Positions 28,566-36,706 of a stretch of 64,000 nucleotides of DNA are shown piece by piece. Under the pieces are notes generated by a model. It ran no database searches and was not told the DNA's origin. It saw nothing but the letters and a program-made list of their open reading frames with translations. The DNA lies in the NCBI GenBank assembly GCA_028692395.1, contig JAQUXP010000019.1, positions 1-64,000 on the forward strand. Direction: 5' to 3'. This DNA is from Lachnospiraceae bacterium (GTDB lineage Bacteria > Bacillota > Clostridia > Lachnospirales > Lachnospiraceae). Every line of letters starts with the position of its first letter. The first letter of the stretch is position 1. The position numbers and the translations under genes are program-made.

Positions 28566-28804
28566 GGGCTGTCGCACTTCGGTGACTGGGGGCGCTTATA
28601 AGTCCTGAACACGGTTTCGAAGCTCAAGAGTATACGAAAAAGAATAGGTTTTGCTAAAAACGTAAGTATTCAGCACAAACTCGCTGCGCTCAAACAGTGT
28701 GCTGAATGCTTACAACGCAAAACCTATTCTTTTTGTATACTTAGAGCTTCTGCAAATGTGTTCAGGACTTATAAGCGCCCCCAGCCACCGAAGTGCGACA
28801 GCCC
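28566..28804 (+). repeat. Palindromic 3'-end element, copy 3
   Basis: Arms of 44 bp pair with a single mismatch. The two cores read GAAGCTCAAGAG and CTTAGAGCTTC, a matched change from the GAAGTCC/GGACTTC of copies 1 and 2. The inner stem pairs TATACGAAAAAGAATAGG with CCTATTCTTTTTGTATA, and ATTCAGCACA with TGTGCTGAAT. It follows plsC. Confidence 0.92.
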
Positions 28805-28837
28805 TTCTTGGCGGTGGGGGGAGGTTGTTATAAAACT

Positions 28838-28903
28838 GTTAGGACTTCTGCAAATGTGTTCAGGATCCATAAGCGGCCCCCAGCCACCGAAGGGGGACAG
28901 CCC
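28838..28903 (+). repeat. Palindromic element, copy 4 (right arm only)
   Basis: Only core 2 and the outer right arm are present (TTAGGACTTCTGCAAATGTG to GACAGCCC). The flanking GGCGGTGGGGGGAGG also follows copy 3, so this is a tandem partial duplication of the right end of copy 3 with some changes. The rest of 28904-29041 holds no gene that I can support. Confidence 0.8.
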
Positions 28904-29041
28904 TTTTTGGCGGTGGGGGGAGGCTGTGAAGATAGTTTGCGGGGAAGTTGGGGGGATTTGTGGTATAGGATGGAGTGTGGGGGAATATATATATCATTAG
29001 ACAGAGCGCTGAGGGGCTTTTGCACTAGTGGAGGAAGCTGT

Positions 29042-29482
29042 ATGGGAAGAAGAGTGAGTTTGGTTTGGGTGCTGCTGATGATGGTGGGGTTGGTTTGTGG
29101 CTGTGGTGGAAGTGAGGCTGCCAGTGGGGAAGCGAAAGCGGTGGAGTATTCGGTGGTTCAGATGGGTGAAGTGCCAGAGGAAGTGTCGGAGATGATCGCA
29201 AATCAGGGAGATCAGGTGTTTCAGATGGTATATAAGTCGGATGGCTGGATATATGTGATGCGGGGATATGGGCGTCAGAAGCTTAGCGGATATTCTATCC
29301 GTATCACCGATGTGCAGATAGCGGAGGGGACGCTGCATGTAACCACGCAGCTGGTAGGACCTGATAATAAGAAGAGTCAGGAAGGTGGGGGCTCCAATCC
29401 CTATTTTGTAATTAAGCTGGAGGATCCGGGCTGTCCGGTTACTTTTGATGATGCCGGGGCACCGGAGGATGTGGATGCGTAG
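29042..29482 (+). CDS. PrcB-like lipoprotein
   Basis: The start at 29042 follows GGAGG by 7 bp; longer in-frame readings begin inside the palindromic repeats. The 146-residue product has a lipoprotein signal (GLVCGCGG). Its mature part contains GYGRQKLSGYSIRI and NPYFVIKLED, the pattern of the PrcB C-terminal domain, named from a protease-complex subunit of Treponema. It is probably anchored on the outer face of the membrane. The SPOCS-LysM gene starts 33 bp later, so the two may be co-transcribed. No partner protease is visible. Confidence 0.75.
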   Translation: MGRRVSLVWVLLMMVGLVCGCGGSEAASGEAKAVEYSVVQMGEVPEEVSEMIANQGDQVFQMVYKSDGWIYVMRGYGRQKLSGYSIRITDVQIAEGTLHVTTQLVGPDNKKSQEGGGSNPYFVIKLEDPGCPVTFDDAGAPEDVDA

Positions 29483-29515
29483 CAGTCTTGGAACATTGCT
29501 GGGAGGGCATAGAAG

Positions 29516-31075
29516 ATGGAGCTTAAGGTCAGAGAAGTGCGCCAGATCGATCAGAAGAGTGAGGCAAATACCCAGATTACATTTGACGAGGACTATAATG
29601 TGCCGGATGCAAAGCCGGATGTGGGTCGTATGATACAGAAAAAAGGTGAGATTATGCTGGGGGAGGCTCAGGTAAGTGAGGGAAGAGTGCGCCTTACCGG
29701 CAGCCTGATCTTTCATCTGCTATATGTGGGGGATGGACAGGAAAAGCATATCTACAGTATGGACGGAGAGCTTCCCCTGGATGAGTCCCTGAATCTGGAA
29801 GGGCTGACCAGTGGAGACAAGGTTTGTATCAAATGGGAGATGGAGGATCTGAATATTCATCTGATCAATTCCAGAAAGCTGAATGTACGGGGGGTGGTAG
29901 CATTTTCCGCCACAGTGGATGAGATGAAGAATATTTCCATTCCCCTGGAGCTGTCCGGGGAGGAACAGGTATCTGTTCAGAAGAAGGAGATGAATCTGCT
30001 GGAGCTGGGTGTACATAAAAAGGACACTCTGCGTATCAAGAAGGAATTGACGCTGGCTTCCAACAAACCCAGCATTCATGCATTTTTATGGAAAGACATT
30101 CAGATTCGAGCACTGGACATCCGGTGTGGTGAGAATATGATCGATGCCCGGGGGGAGCTTTTTGTCTTTGTGTTATATGCGGGTGATGACGAGGATCATC
30201 CTCTGCAGTATCTGGAGCAGGCCATACCCTGGCAGCAGCGGATCGAGTGCGCCGGGTGCAGTACGGAGATGATACCGGATATTGATACGTCCATGATGCA
30301 GGGTAACATGGAGGCTGCACCGGACGCAGACGGAGAGGAACGTGTGCTTCAGGTGGATGTAGTGCTGGAGCTGGATATGAAGCTTTATCAGGAGCAGCAT
30401 TTCAGCATCTTAAGTGATATCTATCATCCAGGCCGCAGACTTCTGCCCAGGAGATCGGAGCAGAAGCTGTCCTCCCTGCTGGTGAATAATCATTCAAAAT
30501 GCCGTGTGGTTGACAAGGTTCCGGTGCCTGAGGGGGCGAATCGTGTTTTACAGATCTGCCACAGTGAGGGAAAGGTTAAGATTGACAGCTGCCGGCTTGC
30601 CAGGGACGGAATCTATGTGGAGGGAATAGTAGAGCTTCGTATTCTGTACATTATCAGTGATGATGAGATGCCATTTTATTCCATGGAGACGGCAGTTCCA
30701 TTTACCCATCTGGTGGAAGCACCGGACATTACCCCGGGCTGCAGGTATTTCCTTCACAGTGCCATCGAGCAGCTGTCTACTACCATGCTAGACAGCAGTG
30801 ATATTGAGGTAAAAGCACTGCTTGCTGTCAATGCACTGGTGCTCCAACAGCAGACGGAGCAGATTATCACAGGGGTGGAGGAAGAAGAGGCAGATCAGGA
30901 GGAAATACAGAATCTTCCGGGAATTGTCTGCTATCTGGTGCAGGAAGGGGATACCCTGTGGAATATTGCCAAGACCTTCCACACTACGGTTGCCGATATT
31001 CAGGAGCTGAACGAGGACGTCAGGGAGCCGCTGCAGCCGATGACCTCCCTTCTCCTTGTGAAAAAAGTTGAATAG
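29516..31075 (+). CDS. SPOCS (DUF3794) and LysM domain protein
   Basis: The 519-residue protein has about three SPOCS/DUF3794 repeats (about 30-130, 170-280 and 310-430) and a C-terminal LysM domain (about 468-517, with YLVQEGDTLWNIAKTFH). It has no signal peptide. Proteins of this build are found in spore-forming clostridia and are linked by family to spore coat or cortex assembly. The germination and spoIIR genes downstream agree with that. A GGGAGG site precedes the start. Confidence 0.85.
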   Translation: MELKVREVRQIDQKSEANTQITFDEDYNVPDAKPDVGRMIQKKGEIMLGEAQVSEGRVRLTGSLIFHLLYVGDGQEKHIYSMDGELPLDESLNLEGLTSGDKVCIKWEMEDLNIHLINSRKLNVRGVVAFSATVDEMKNISIPLELSGEEQVSVQKKEMNLLELGVHKKDTLRIKKELTLASNKPSIHAFLWKDIQIRALDIRCGENMIDARGELFVFVLYAGDDEDHPLQYLEQAIPWQQRIECAGCSTEMIPDIDTSMMQGNMEAAPDADGEERVLQVDVVLELDMKLYQEQHFSILSDIYHPGRRLLPRRSEQKLSSLLVNNHSKCRVVDKVPVPEGANRVLQICHSEGKVKIDSCRLARDGIYVEGIVELRILYIISDDEMPFYSMETAVPFTHLVEAPDITPGCRYFLHSAIEQLSTTMLDSSDIEVKALLAVNALVLQQQTEQIITGVEEEEADQEEIQNLPGIVCYLVQEGDTLWNIAKTFHTTVADIQELNEDVREPLQPMTSLLLVKKVE

Positions 31076-31195
31076 GGAATAGGAATAGGAAATAGGAATT
31101 TTACCTGGCAGCGGGTTGCATTTTAGGAGGGAATCAGTTAATATATACTGTATACAAAATGATAAGAAACCATGAGATAAAACTGAGGTACACAT

Positions 31196-32059
31196 ATGAG
31201 ACTAAGGGCAATGGCCAAGATCAATCTTGGGCTGGATGTAGTAGGCAAGCGTCAGGACGGATATCACGAGGTCCGCATGATTATGCAGACAATTCAGATG
31301 TATGACCAGCTTGATATCGCAAAAAGCGATACGCCGGGAATTCGGATTAAGACGAATCTGTCTTATCTTCCCTGTAATGAAAACAATCTGGTTTACCGGG
31401 CTGCAAAGCTTTTGATGGATGAATTTCACGTAACGAAGGGACTGGATATCCGTCTGAAGAAATTTATACCGGTTGCCGCAGGCATGGCAGGGGGAAGCTC
31501 GGATGCTGCCGCCGCACTGGTTGGTGTGAATCGGCTGTTCCATCTGGATCTTTCACTGGAAGAGCTGGCAAAGCGGGGCGTAGCAATCGGTGCAGATGTT
31601 CCCTACTGTATTATGCGGGGAACTGCACTGGCAGAGGGCATTGGAGAGAAGCTTTCCTTGCTTCCGCCGATGCCGCCCTGTTATATCCTGATCGGAAAAC
31701 CGGGAATCAGTGTCTCTACAAAAGCGGTTTATAAAAACCTGCGTGTCGACGAGATCGCAGACCACCCGGATATTGACGGTATGATACAGGCCATCCGGGA
31801 AGGGGAGCTTGAGGGCGTGACGGCACGCATGGGTAATGTACTGGAAGATGTGACTATTGGAAATTATCCTGTCATCAGCCGGATTAAGCAGTGCATGATG
31901 GAGCACGGTGCTTTAAATGCCATGATGAGCGGCAGTGGTCCCACTGTTTTTGGTATCTTCGATGAACGAAGCAAAGGGGAAGAAGCTTATTGCGCATTAA
32001 AGCAGGAAAATCTGGTGAGACAGGTATTTCTTACAAAGCCATATCAGAGAAAAGGATGA
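31196..32059 (+). CDS. ispE: 4-diphosphocytidyl-2-C-methyl-D-erythritol kinase
   Basis: IspE phosphorylates CDP-methylerythritol in the MEP isoprenoid pathway. The 287-residue GHMP kinase has the N-terminal AKINLGLDVVGKRQDGYHE, the ATP loop PVAAGMAGGSSDAAA and the C-terminal MSGSGPTVFG. The 120 bp upstream contain a weak promoter candidate (TTGCAT at 31116, TAATAT at 31139). The stop overlaps the next start (ATGA), so the GntR gene is translationally coupled. Confidence 0.95.
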   Translation: MRLRAMAKINLGLDVVGKRQDGYHEVRMIMQTIQMYDQLDIAKSDTPGIRIKTNLSYLPCNENNLVYRAAKLLMDEFHVTKGLDIRLKKFIPVAAGMAGGSSDAAAALVGVNRLFHLDLSLEELAKRGVAIGADVPYCIMRGTALAEGIGEKLSLLPPMPPCYILIGKPGISVSTKAVYKNLRVDEIADHPDIDGMIQAIREGELEGVTARMGNVLEDVTIGNYPVISRIKQCMMEHGALNAMMSGSGPTVFGIFDERSKGEEAYCALKQENLVRQVFLTKPYQRKG

Positions 32060-32763
32060 ACAAAGAGAGAATGGAAAAAGACGAACTGACACTCAGTATG
32101 AGTGATTATCAATATATGCCGCTGAGAGACGTTGTGTTTCATACCCTGCGGGATGCGATCCTGCACGGAGATCTGAAACCGGGAGAACGTCTGATGGAGA
32201 TTAAGCTGGCGAACAGGCTTGGGGTGTCAAGAACACCGATTCGTGAGGCAATCCGGATGCTGGAGCTTGAGGGCCTTGTGATTATGGTTCCAAGAAAGGG
32301 CGCCCAGGTGGCACAGATTACGGAGAAGGATCTAAAGGATGTTCTGGAGGTCCGCATGGGCCTTGAGGAGCTGGCCGTCAAGTTCGCCTGCGAACGAATC
32401 ACGGAGTCTCAGCTTAGTGAGCTGAAGCGTGCGGCGGCGGAATTTGCCAGGGCAGTTCAGGAGGCCAAAGATGAGGATATCACCCATCTTGCCGAGAAGG
32501 ATGTCAGGTTCCATGAGCTAATCTACAAGGCCACGGACAACCAGAGACTGATTCAGCTGATTAACAATCTGCGGGAGCAGATGTATCGTTACCGCATTGA
32601 GTATCTGAAGGATGCAGAGATTCGGGATTCTCTGGTTGAGGAGCACAATGCAATCTGTCAGGCGCTAAAGGAGCGGGATTTTGACAGTGCCTGCCAGAAG
32701 ACGGTAGAGCATATCAGCCGTCAGCAGAACACAATCATACAGATGATGCAGCAAAGTGAATAA
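32056..32763 (+). CDS. GntR/FadR-family transcriptional regulator
   Basis: The 235-residue protein has an N-terminal winged helix-turn-helix (LANRLGVSRTPIREAIRMLE) and an all-helical FCD ligand domain (about 100-230, with Asp/His metal-site candidates in EVRMGLEELAV and EKDVRFHELIY). The start at 32056 gives a 4 bp ATGA overlap with ispE; a second ATG at 32071 is possible. The target genes are unknown; coupling to ispE does not by itself imply control of isoprenoid genes. Confidence 0.9.
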   Translation: MNKERMEKDELTLSMSDYQYMPLRDVVFHTLRDAILHGDLKPGERLMEIKLANRLGVSRTPIREAIRMLELEGLVIMVPRKGAQVAQITEKDLKDVLEVRMGLEELAVKFACERITESQLSELKRAAAEFARAVQEAKDEDITHLAEKDVRFHELIYKATDNQRLIQLINNLREQMYRYRIEYLKDAEIRDSLVEEHNAICQALKERDFDSACQKTVEHISRQQNTIIQMMQQSE

Positions 32764-32779
32764 GCAGGATGAAAAAGGT

Positions 32780-32825
32780 CCATAATAAAAGAGAGGCGGC
32801 GAGTCTCTCTTTTATTATGGGCTTT
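32780..32825. terminator. Strong terminator after the ispE-gntR pair
   Basis: A perfect 16 bp stem (CCATAATAAAAGAGAG at 32780-32795 with 32805-32820, 9 nt loop) is followed by GCTTTTT, 17 bp after the GntR stop codon. Confidence 0.9.
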
Positions 32826-32859
32826 TTATATATAAAACGAGGATACGAGGAGACATGGG

Positions 32860-34335
32860 ATGAAGGTTTCGAAGGATATCAGAGAAAATGAAGAGGAGCT
32901 GCGGAAACGTCTGGAGAACTGTGCCGACATTATTGTGCGGCCCATGATGCTGGGCAGGGATGGCGGTGTCAGGGCACTGGTAGTATATATAGAAGTAGCG
33001 GTAAGTAATATGATGCTGGAGGATTCTGTAGTTGGGAAGCTTGTGAACCATCTGTGGATGGTTCCGGATGAAGAGCTTGTGGCCTTCGTATCCAGAAACG
33101 GGTTTGGAATCTCGGATACGGCAGAATTTACAGAGCTGGATCAGGCACTAAAGGCAATGCTTGCAGGAAATGCCATCTTTTTTCTGGACGGCTATGAGAA
33201 GGCCATCAAGGTTGGAAGTAAGGGATATCCCAACATGGGGGTGACAAAGGCAGAATCAGAAAAGGTTTTACACGGCTCCAAGGAAGGGTTCGCAGATTCC
33301 GTAAAAACAAATACGGCTCTGATTCGAAAAAGGATCCGCAGTACAGACTTGAAGGTGGAGGAGGTTCGTGTGGGAAAACGCTCCGATACAGTGGTGGCAC
33401 TGGTATATATGGATGGACTGCTTTACCCCAGGCTCCTGGAGCAGCTGAAAACCCGTCTGGAGGCCTATGAGATTGACGGAATCTGGGATTCCGGAATGGT
33501 GGAGCAGCTGACGGAAGAGAACTGGCTGTCTCCATTTCCCCAGTTTGAGAGTACGGAGCGCCCGGATCTGGCGGCCATGGAGATTTTGAATGGACGGCTG
33601 GTGCTGATCAGTGATAATTCTCCCTTTGCCCTGATGCTTCCCACAACCTTTGGCAGTTTTTTCAAAGTCAGTGAGGATCGCTATCATCGTTTTCTGCTGG
33701 CGTCCTTTACCAGAGCGGTTCGCTATGCAGCCATGTTTCTGGCACTTTTGATATCCGGGGCTTATCTGGCGGTTATCTGCTTTCATACCCAGATTCTACC
33801 CACGAATCTGCTCTTGTCCTTTGCGGAGGCCAGAAAAGGTGTGCCATTTCCCAGTATGCTGGAGATCCTGCTGATGGAGCTGGCATTTGAGCTGATCCGG
33901 GAGGCAGGGGTTCGAATGCCGGGACCCTTAAGCGGAACGATCGGTATTGTAGGGGGCTTAATCATCGGGGATGCAGCAGTAAGCGCCAATCTGGTAAGCC
34001 CTATGGCAGTGGTGGTGGTGGCCTTAAGCGCCCTTGCCTCTTTTGCAGTGCCGGGAGAGGAATTCCAGGCAGCTTTTCGTCTGTTAAAGTTTGGATTTAT
34101 ATTCCTTGGGGGCCTGGGGGGGATCTTTGGTATTACCCTGGGACTTTTCCTTCTGGCAGGACATCTCTCTGCCCTTACCAGCTTTCAGATTCCTTATCTG
34201 ATGCCATTTGTAGGGCAGGGGCTTTCCGGCTATGAGGATGAGCGCGACAGTATCTTCCGGGCACCTTTTCGAAGGATGAACCGCAGAGCGGTATTCTCCC
34301 GCAGGGAGGAGCGGGTTCGGCTGAGAAAAAGGTAA
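32860..34335 (+). CDS. GerA-family spore germination receptor subunit A
   Basis: The 491-residue protein matches the GerA/SpoVAF family: a hydrophilic N-terminal part (about 1-285) with SVKTNTALIRKRIRS, then about five membrane segments. These include the conserved GVPFPSMLEILLMELAFELIREAGVRMPGP region (residues about 326-355). A-subunits form germinant receptors in the inner spore membrane with a B-type permease and a C-type lipoprotein, both encoded just downstream. It starts the cluster GerA-GerB-GerC-spoIIR. Confidence 0.93.
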   Translation: MKVSKDIRENEEELRKRLENCADIIVRPMMLGRDGGVRALVVYIEVAVSNMMLEDSVVGKLVNHLWMVPDEELVAFVSRNGFGISDTAEFTELDQALKAMLAGNAIFFLDGYEKAIKVGSKGYPNMGVTKAESEKVLHGSKEGFADSVKTNTALIRKRIRSTDLKVEEVRVGKRSDTVVALVYMDGLLYPRLLEQLKTRLEAYEIDGIWDSGMVEQLTEENWLSPFPQFESTERPDLAAMEILNGRLVLISDNSPFALMLPTTFGSFFKVSEDRYHRFLLASFTRAVRYAAMFLALLISGAYLAVICFHTQILPTNLLLSFAEARKGVPFPSMLEILLMELAFELIREAGVRMPGPLSGTIGIVGGLIIGDAAVSANLVSPMAVVVVALSALASFAVPGEEFQAAFRLLKFGFIFLGGLGGIFGITLGLFLLAGHLSALTSFQIPYLMPFVGQGLSGYEDERDSIFRAPFRRMNRRAVFSRREERVRLRKR

Positions 34336-34369
34336 TTGGCGGGGTGAGGAAAAGAAAGGAGAGCGGCAT

Positions 34370-35458
34370 ATGTTTGCTGATAATGGAGAGATTTCCGGCA
34401 GGCAGCTAAAGCGGCAGATGCTGCTGGAGCTGTCCCCGGTCCTGCTGTTGTTTTTGTCCGGAAACATCCTGCTGGCAGGGAGAAGCGGCGTGCTGGGACT
34501 GCTGCTTGGAGGCGGAATCCTGCAGCTTTATCTGTATCTGCTGTCGCAGGGATTCAACAGGAGGCCAGAGCGGAGATCTGAAAAAAGCGAGCATGCTCAG
34601 AGGAAATGCAGATTGTCCTGGATCTGGGTTCTCTTTTGGGAGAGCTTTCTGGTTTTAACAGGTGCCTGGCTGCTGCAGGAGGGGGTTGGCTTAACGGCCT
34701 CCTATCTGCTGCCGGGGACAGCCAGACCGGTGATTGCCTGCCTGATTCTGCTGGCGGCAGCTGTGGGGGTGGGAAGTTCACCGGAGCAAAGAGGACGTAT
34801 GGCGGAGCTGGCATGCTCCATCTGCTTTTACGGCATCCTTTTTCTTCTGGCACTGGCTGCCCTTCATGCACGGACACCGGATGCCCGTCAGATGCCTGCA
34901 ATTGCTTCTACAGAGGTACTGCGGATCTGCTGGGAATTCGTGGCAGTGGGAATCGTGATAACTGCATTTCCAGAAATGGGTATCACACTGGCAGAAAAGG
35001 AGAAGAAGACTCACATCTTTGGCAGAGTATGGCTAATACTGACATTACTCCTTGCGGGGACCGTGTTGATCTTATATGGTACGTACGGTTATCACGGGGT
35101 TAATTCCTTACAGTTTCCTCTGCAGTCGTTAATGTCTGGCACAAACCTGCCGGGAAAATTCCTGGAGCGTTTTGATATTCTGTGGATGGCATTCTTTTTG
35201 TTTGGGATTTTATTTGCTATTGGAAGTACGGTGTTTTATGGAGTCAGGCTGACACCCTGGCGAAGAAAGCAGGCAGTGCCGCTGCGAATCCTGCTGTCGG
35301 TGCTGACAGGGATCGTATGGCTGGTTGTGGACACCTGCTCGCTGGATAAAATGTATTATATAAACCTGGTAAAGTGGATCTATGCACCCATTTTTATACT
35401 ATATCTCTTGGTTAAAAAAGGAGGAAAAAATGCAGAAAAAGATGATTCGTCCTGTTAA
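34370..35458 (+). CDS. GerB-family germination permease
   Basis: The 362-residue, very hydrophobic protein has about ten membrane segments and fits the GerAB/spore germination permease family of the APC superfamily. It lies 34 bp after the A-subunit gene with a clear AAAGGAGAG site. Its last 29 bp overlap the next gene. It probably forms the germinant-binding or transport part of the receptor. Confidence 0.85.
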   Translation: MFADNGEISGRQLKRQMLLELSPVLLLFLSGNILLAGRSGVLGLLLGGGILQLYLYLLSQGFNRRPERRSEKSEHAQRKCRLSWIWVLFWESFLVLTGAWLLQEGVGLTASYLLPGTARPVIACLILLAAAVGVGSSPEQRGRMAELACSICFYGILFLLALAALHARTPDARQMPAIASTEVLRICWEFVAVGIVITAFPEMGITLAEKEKKTHIFGRVWLILTLLLAGTVLILYGTYGYHGVNSLQFPLQSLMSGTNLPGKFLERFDILWMAFFLFGILFAIGSTVFYGVRLTPWRRKQAVPLRILLSVLTGIVWLVVDTCSLDKMYYINLVKWIYAPIFILYLLVKKGGKNAEKDDSSC

Positions 35459-36068
35459 GACAGGCCTGTGTTTAGCGGCCGGACTTCTGTTTCTTTCTGG
35501 CTGTCGGGGCACGGAACCGGAGAAACGGGAATATCCGCTGGCACTGGCATGGGACTGCAGCGATGAGGAGTACACGCTGATCTACAGCTTTGCGGATCTT
35601 CCGGATCAGACCGGGCAGGAAAAGAAAGCGGGGGAGGAAATCCCCGGAGTCAGTCTGACCGGAAGCAGTCTTTATGAGCTGAATCAAAAGTATGTACGAA
35701 GCCAGCAGTATGCCCTGGATCTTGGACATGTGAGGGCGGTGATTTTCTCAGAAAGCCTGTATCAGAAGGAGGATCAGTTTCGAAGAATCTGTGAGGCACT
35801 GCGGCAGGACACCGTTATGGGAAAAAATGCTTATGTCTTTGTCACCAGGGACATTCACGAATTGATGAAGCTGGATGGAGCCAGGGGAAATGACTCCATG
35901 GGAGAGTATCTCACCGGACTTTATGAGAATCACCCCGGGCAGCAGGAAGAGGCAGTGACCCTGGAAGAGGTCTTTTATAATCTGGAAAATGAAAGGAAAA
36001 AAGAGGTGATCCCGACACTTTGCGTGGAGGGTGAGCAGGTCATATTATGTGGAAACGAATCGGTATAG
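35430..36068 (+). CDS. Short GerC-like germination lipoprotein
   Basis: The start at 35430 follows AAGGAGG inside the end of the GerB gene. The 212-residue product has a lipoprotein signal (LLFLSGC). Its mature N-terminal region resembles the first domain of Ger(x)C proteins, with the YVRSQQYALDLGHVRAVIFS step. Usual GerC proteins have about 350-400 residues and three domains; this one stops after the first. The open frame is intact and its last 22 bp overlap spoIIR, so it may be a genuine short form rather than a decay product. Confidence 0.75.
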   Translation: MQKKMIRPVKTGLCLAAGLLFLSGCRGTEPEKREYPLALAWDCSDEEYTLIYSFADLPDQTGQEKKAGEEIPGVSLTGSSLYELNQKYVRSQQYALDLGHVRAVIFSESLYQKEDQFRRICEALRQDTVMGKNAYVFVTRDIHELMKLDGARGNDSMGEYLTGLYENHPGQQEEAVTLEEVFYNLENERKKEVIPTLCVEGEQVILCGNESV

Positions 36069-36643
36069 GGGTACTATCTGTGATGCTTGGCCTGACGGCT
36101 GCATTTACCCTGGGAAATTACAGAAAACAAAAGAATCTGCAGGAGGAGGTTGCCGGACAGGTGATTCGCTTTCATATCCTGGCCAACAGTGACAGTTGTC
36201 AGGATCAGAAGGTGAAGCTTACGGTCAGGCAGGCCATGATTCCGGTCATAGAAAAGCTGACCGGGACTGTAAAGACCAGAGAAGAAACCAGAAAGATCCT
36301 TAAGGAAAATCTTGCATCACTGGAAGAACAGGCAAAAGCAGAAGTGCTGGCCGCCGGAAGTACAGACCAGGTGCATATTCAGTACGATACTGCGTACTTT
36401 CCAGTGAAAACCTATGGATCCTACACCTTTCCGGAGGGAAACTATGAAGCCCTCCAGATAAAAATCGGTGGGGCAAGGGGACATAACTGGTGGTGCATGC
36501 TCTATCCTTCGCTGTGTTTTTCAGATGCCCTGCATCCCACCTTGAAAAAAGGCCAGGAGGTGCTGCACCGGGTACTAAGTGATGAGGCCTACCTTTCTTT
36601 GCTGGAAAAAGGAGAAGTCCATCTCACCTTCCGCTGGTTTTGA
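36047..36643 (+). CDS. spoIIR: Stage II sporulation protein R
   Basis: SpoIIR is the signal made in the forespore that triggers processing of pro-sigma-E in the mother cell. The 198-residue protein has an N-terminal signal/membrane segment, the family step IRFHILANSDS and the conserved GHNWWCMLYPSLCF. It overlaps the preceding lipoprotein gene by 22 bp, so translation is probably coupled. The murI promoter overlaps its stop codon. Confidence 0.95.
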   Translation: MWKRIGIGVLSVMLGLTAAFTLGNYRKQKNLQEEVAGQVIRFHILANSDSCQDQKVKLTVRQAMIPVIEKLTGTVKTREETRKILKENLASLEEQAKAEVLAAGSTDQVHIQYDTAYFPVKTYGSYTFPEGNYEALQIKIGGARGHNWWCMLYPSLCFSDALHPTLKKGQEVLHRVLSDEAYLSLLEKGEVHLTFRWF

Positions 36644-36668
36644 CACTACTATTTGACTATGTTATACT
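36640..36668 (+). promoter_or_regulatory. Promoter of murI
   Basis: A perfect TTGACA, 17 bp spacer and TATACT. The -35 box overlaps the spoIIR stop codon. Confidence 0.8.
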
Positions 36669-36706
36669 GTACGCAGAATCTAGTCATAAAGTGAGAGGGC
36701 AAGAGT

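Noticed and set aside
28566-28804. Palindromes as REP/RAYT or IS200-type elements
   Set aside because: No TnpA-like gene is nearby, and the length and variable arms do not fit short REP hairpins.
28793-29041. N-terminal extension of the PrcB-like protein
   Set aside because: It lies in duplicated palindrome sequence; a good ribosome binding site and a lipoprotein signal begin at 29042.
36047-36068. Overlap of the GerC-like gene and spoIIR as a frameshift error
   Set aside because: Both frames have proper starts and family features, and short overlaps occur throughout this cluster.
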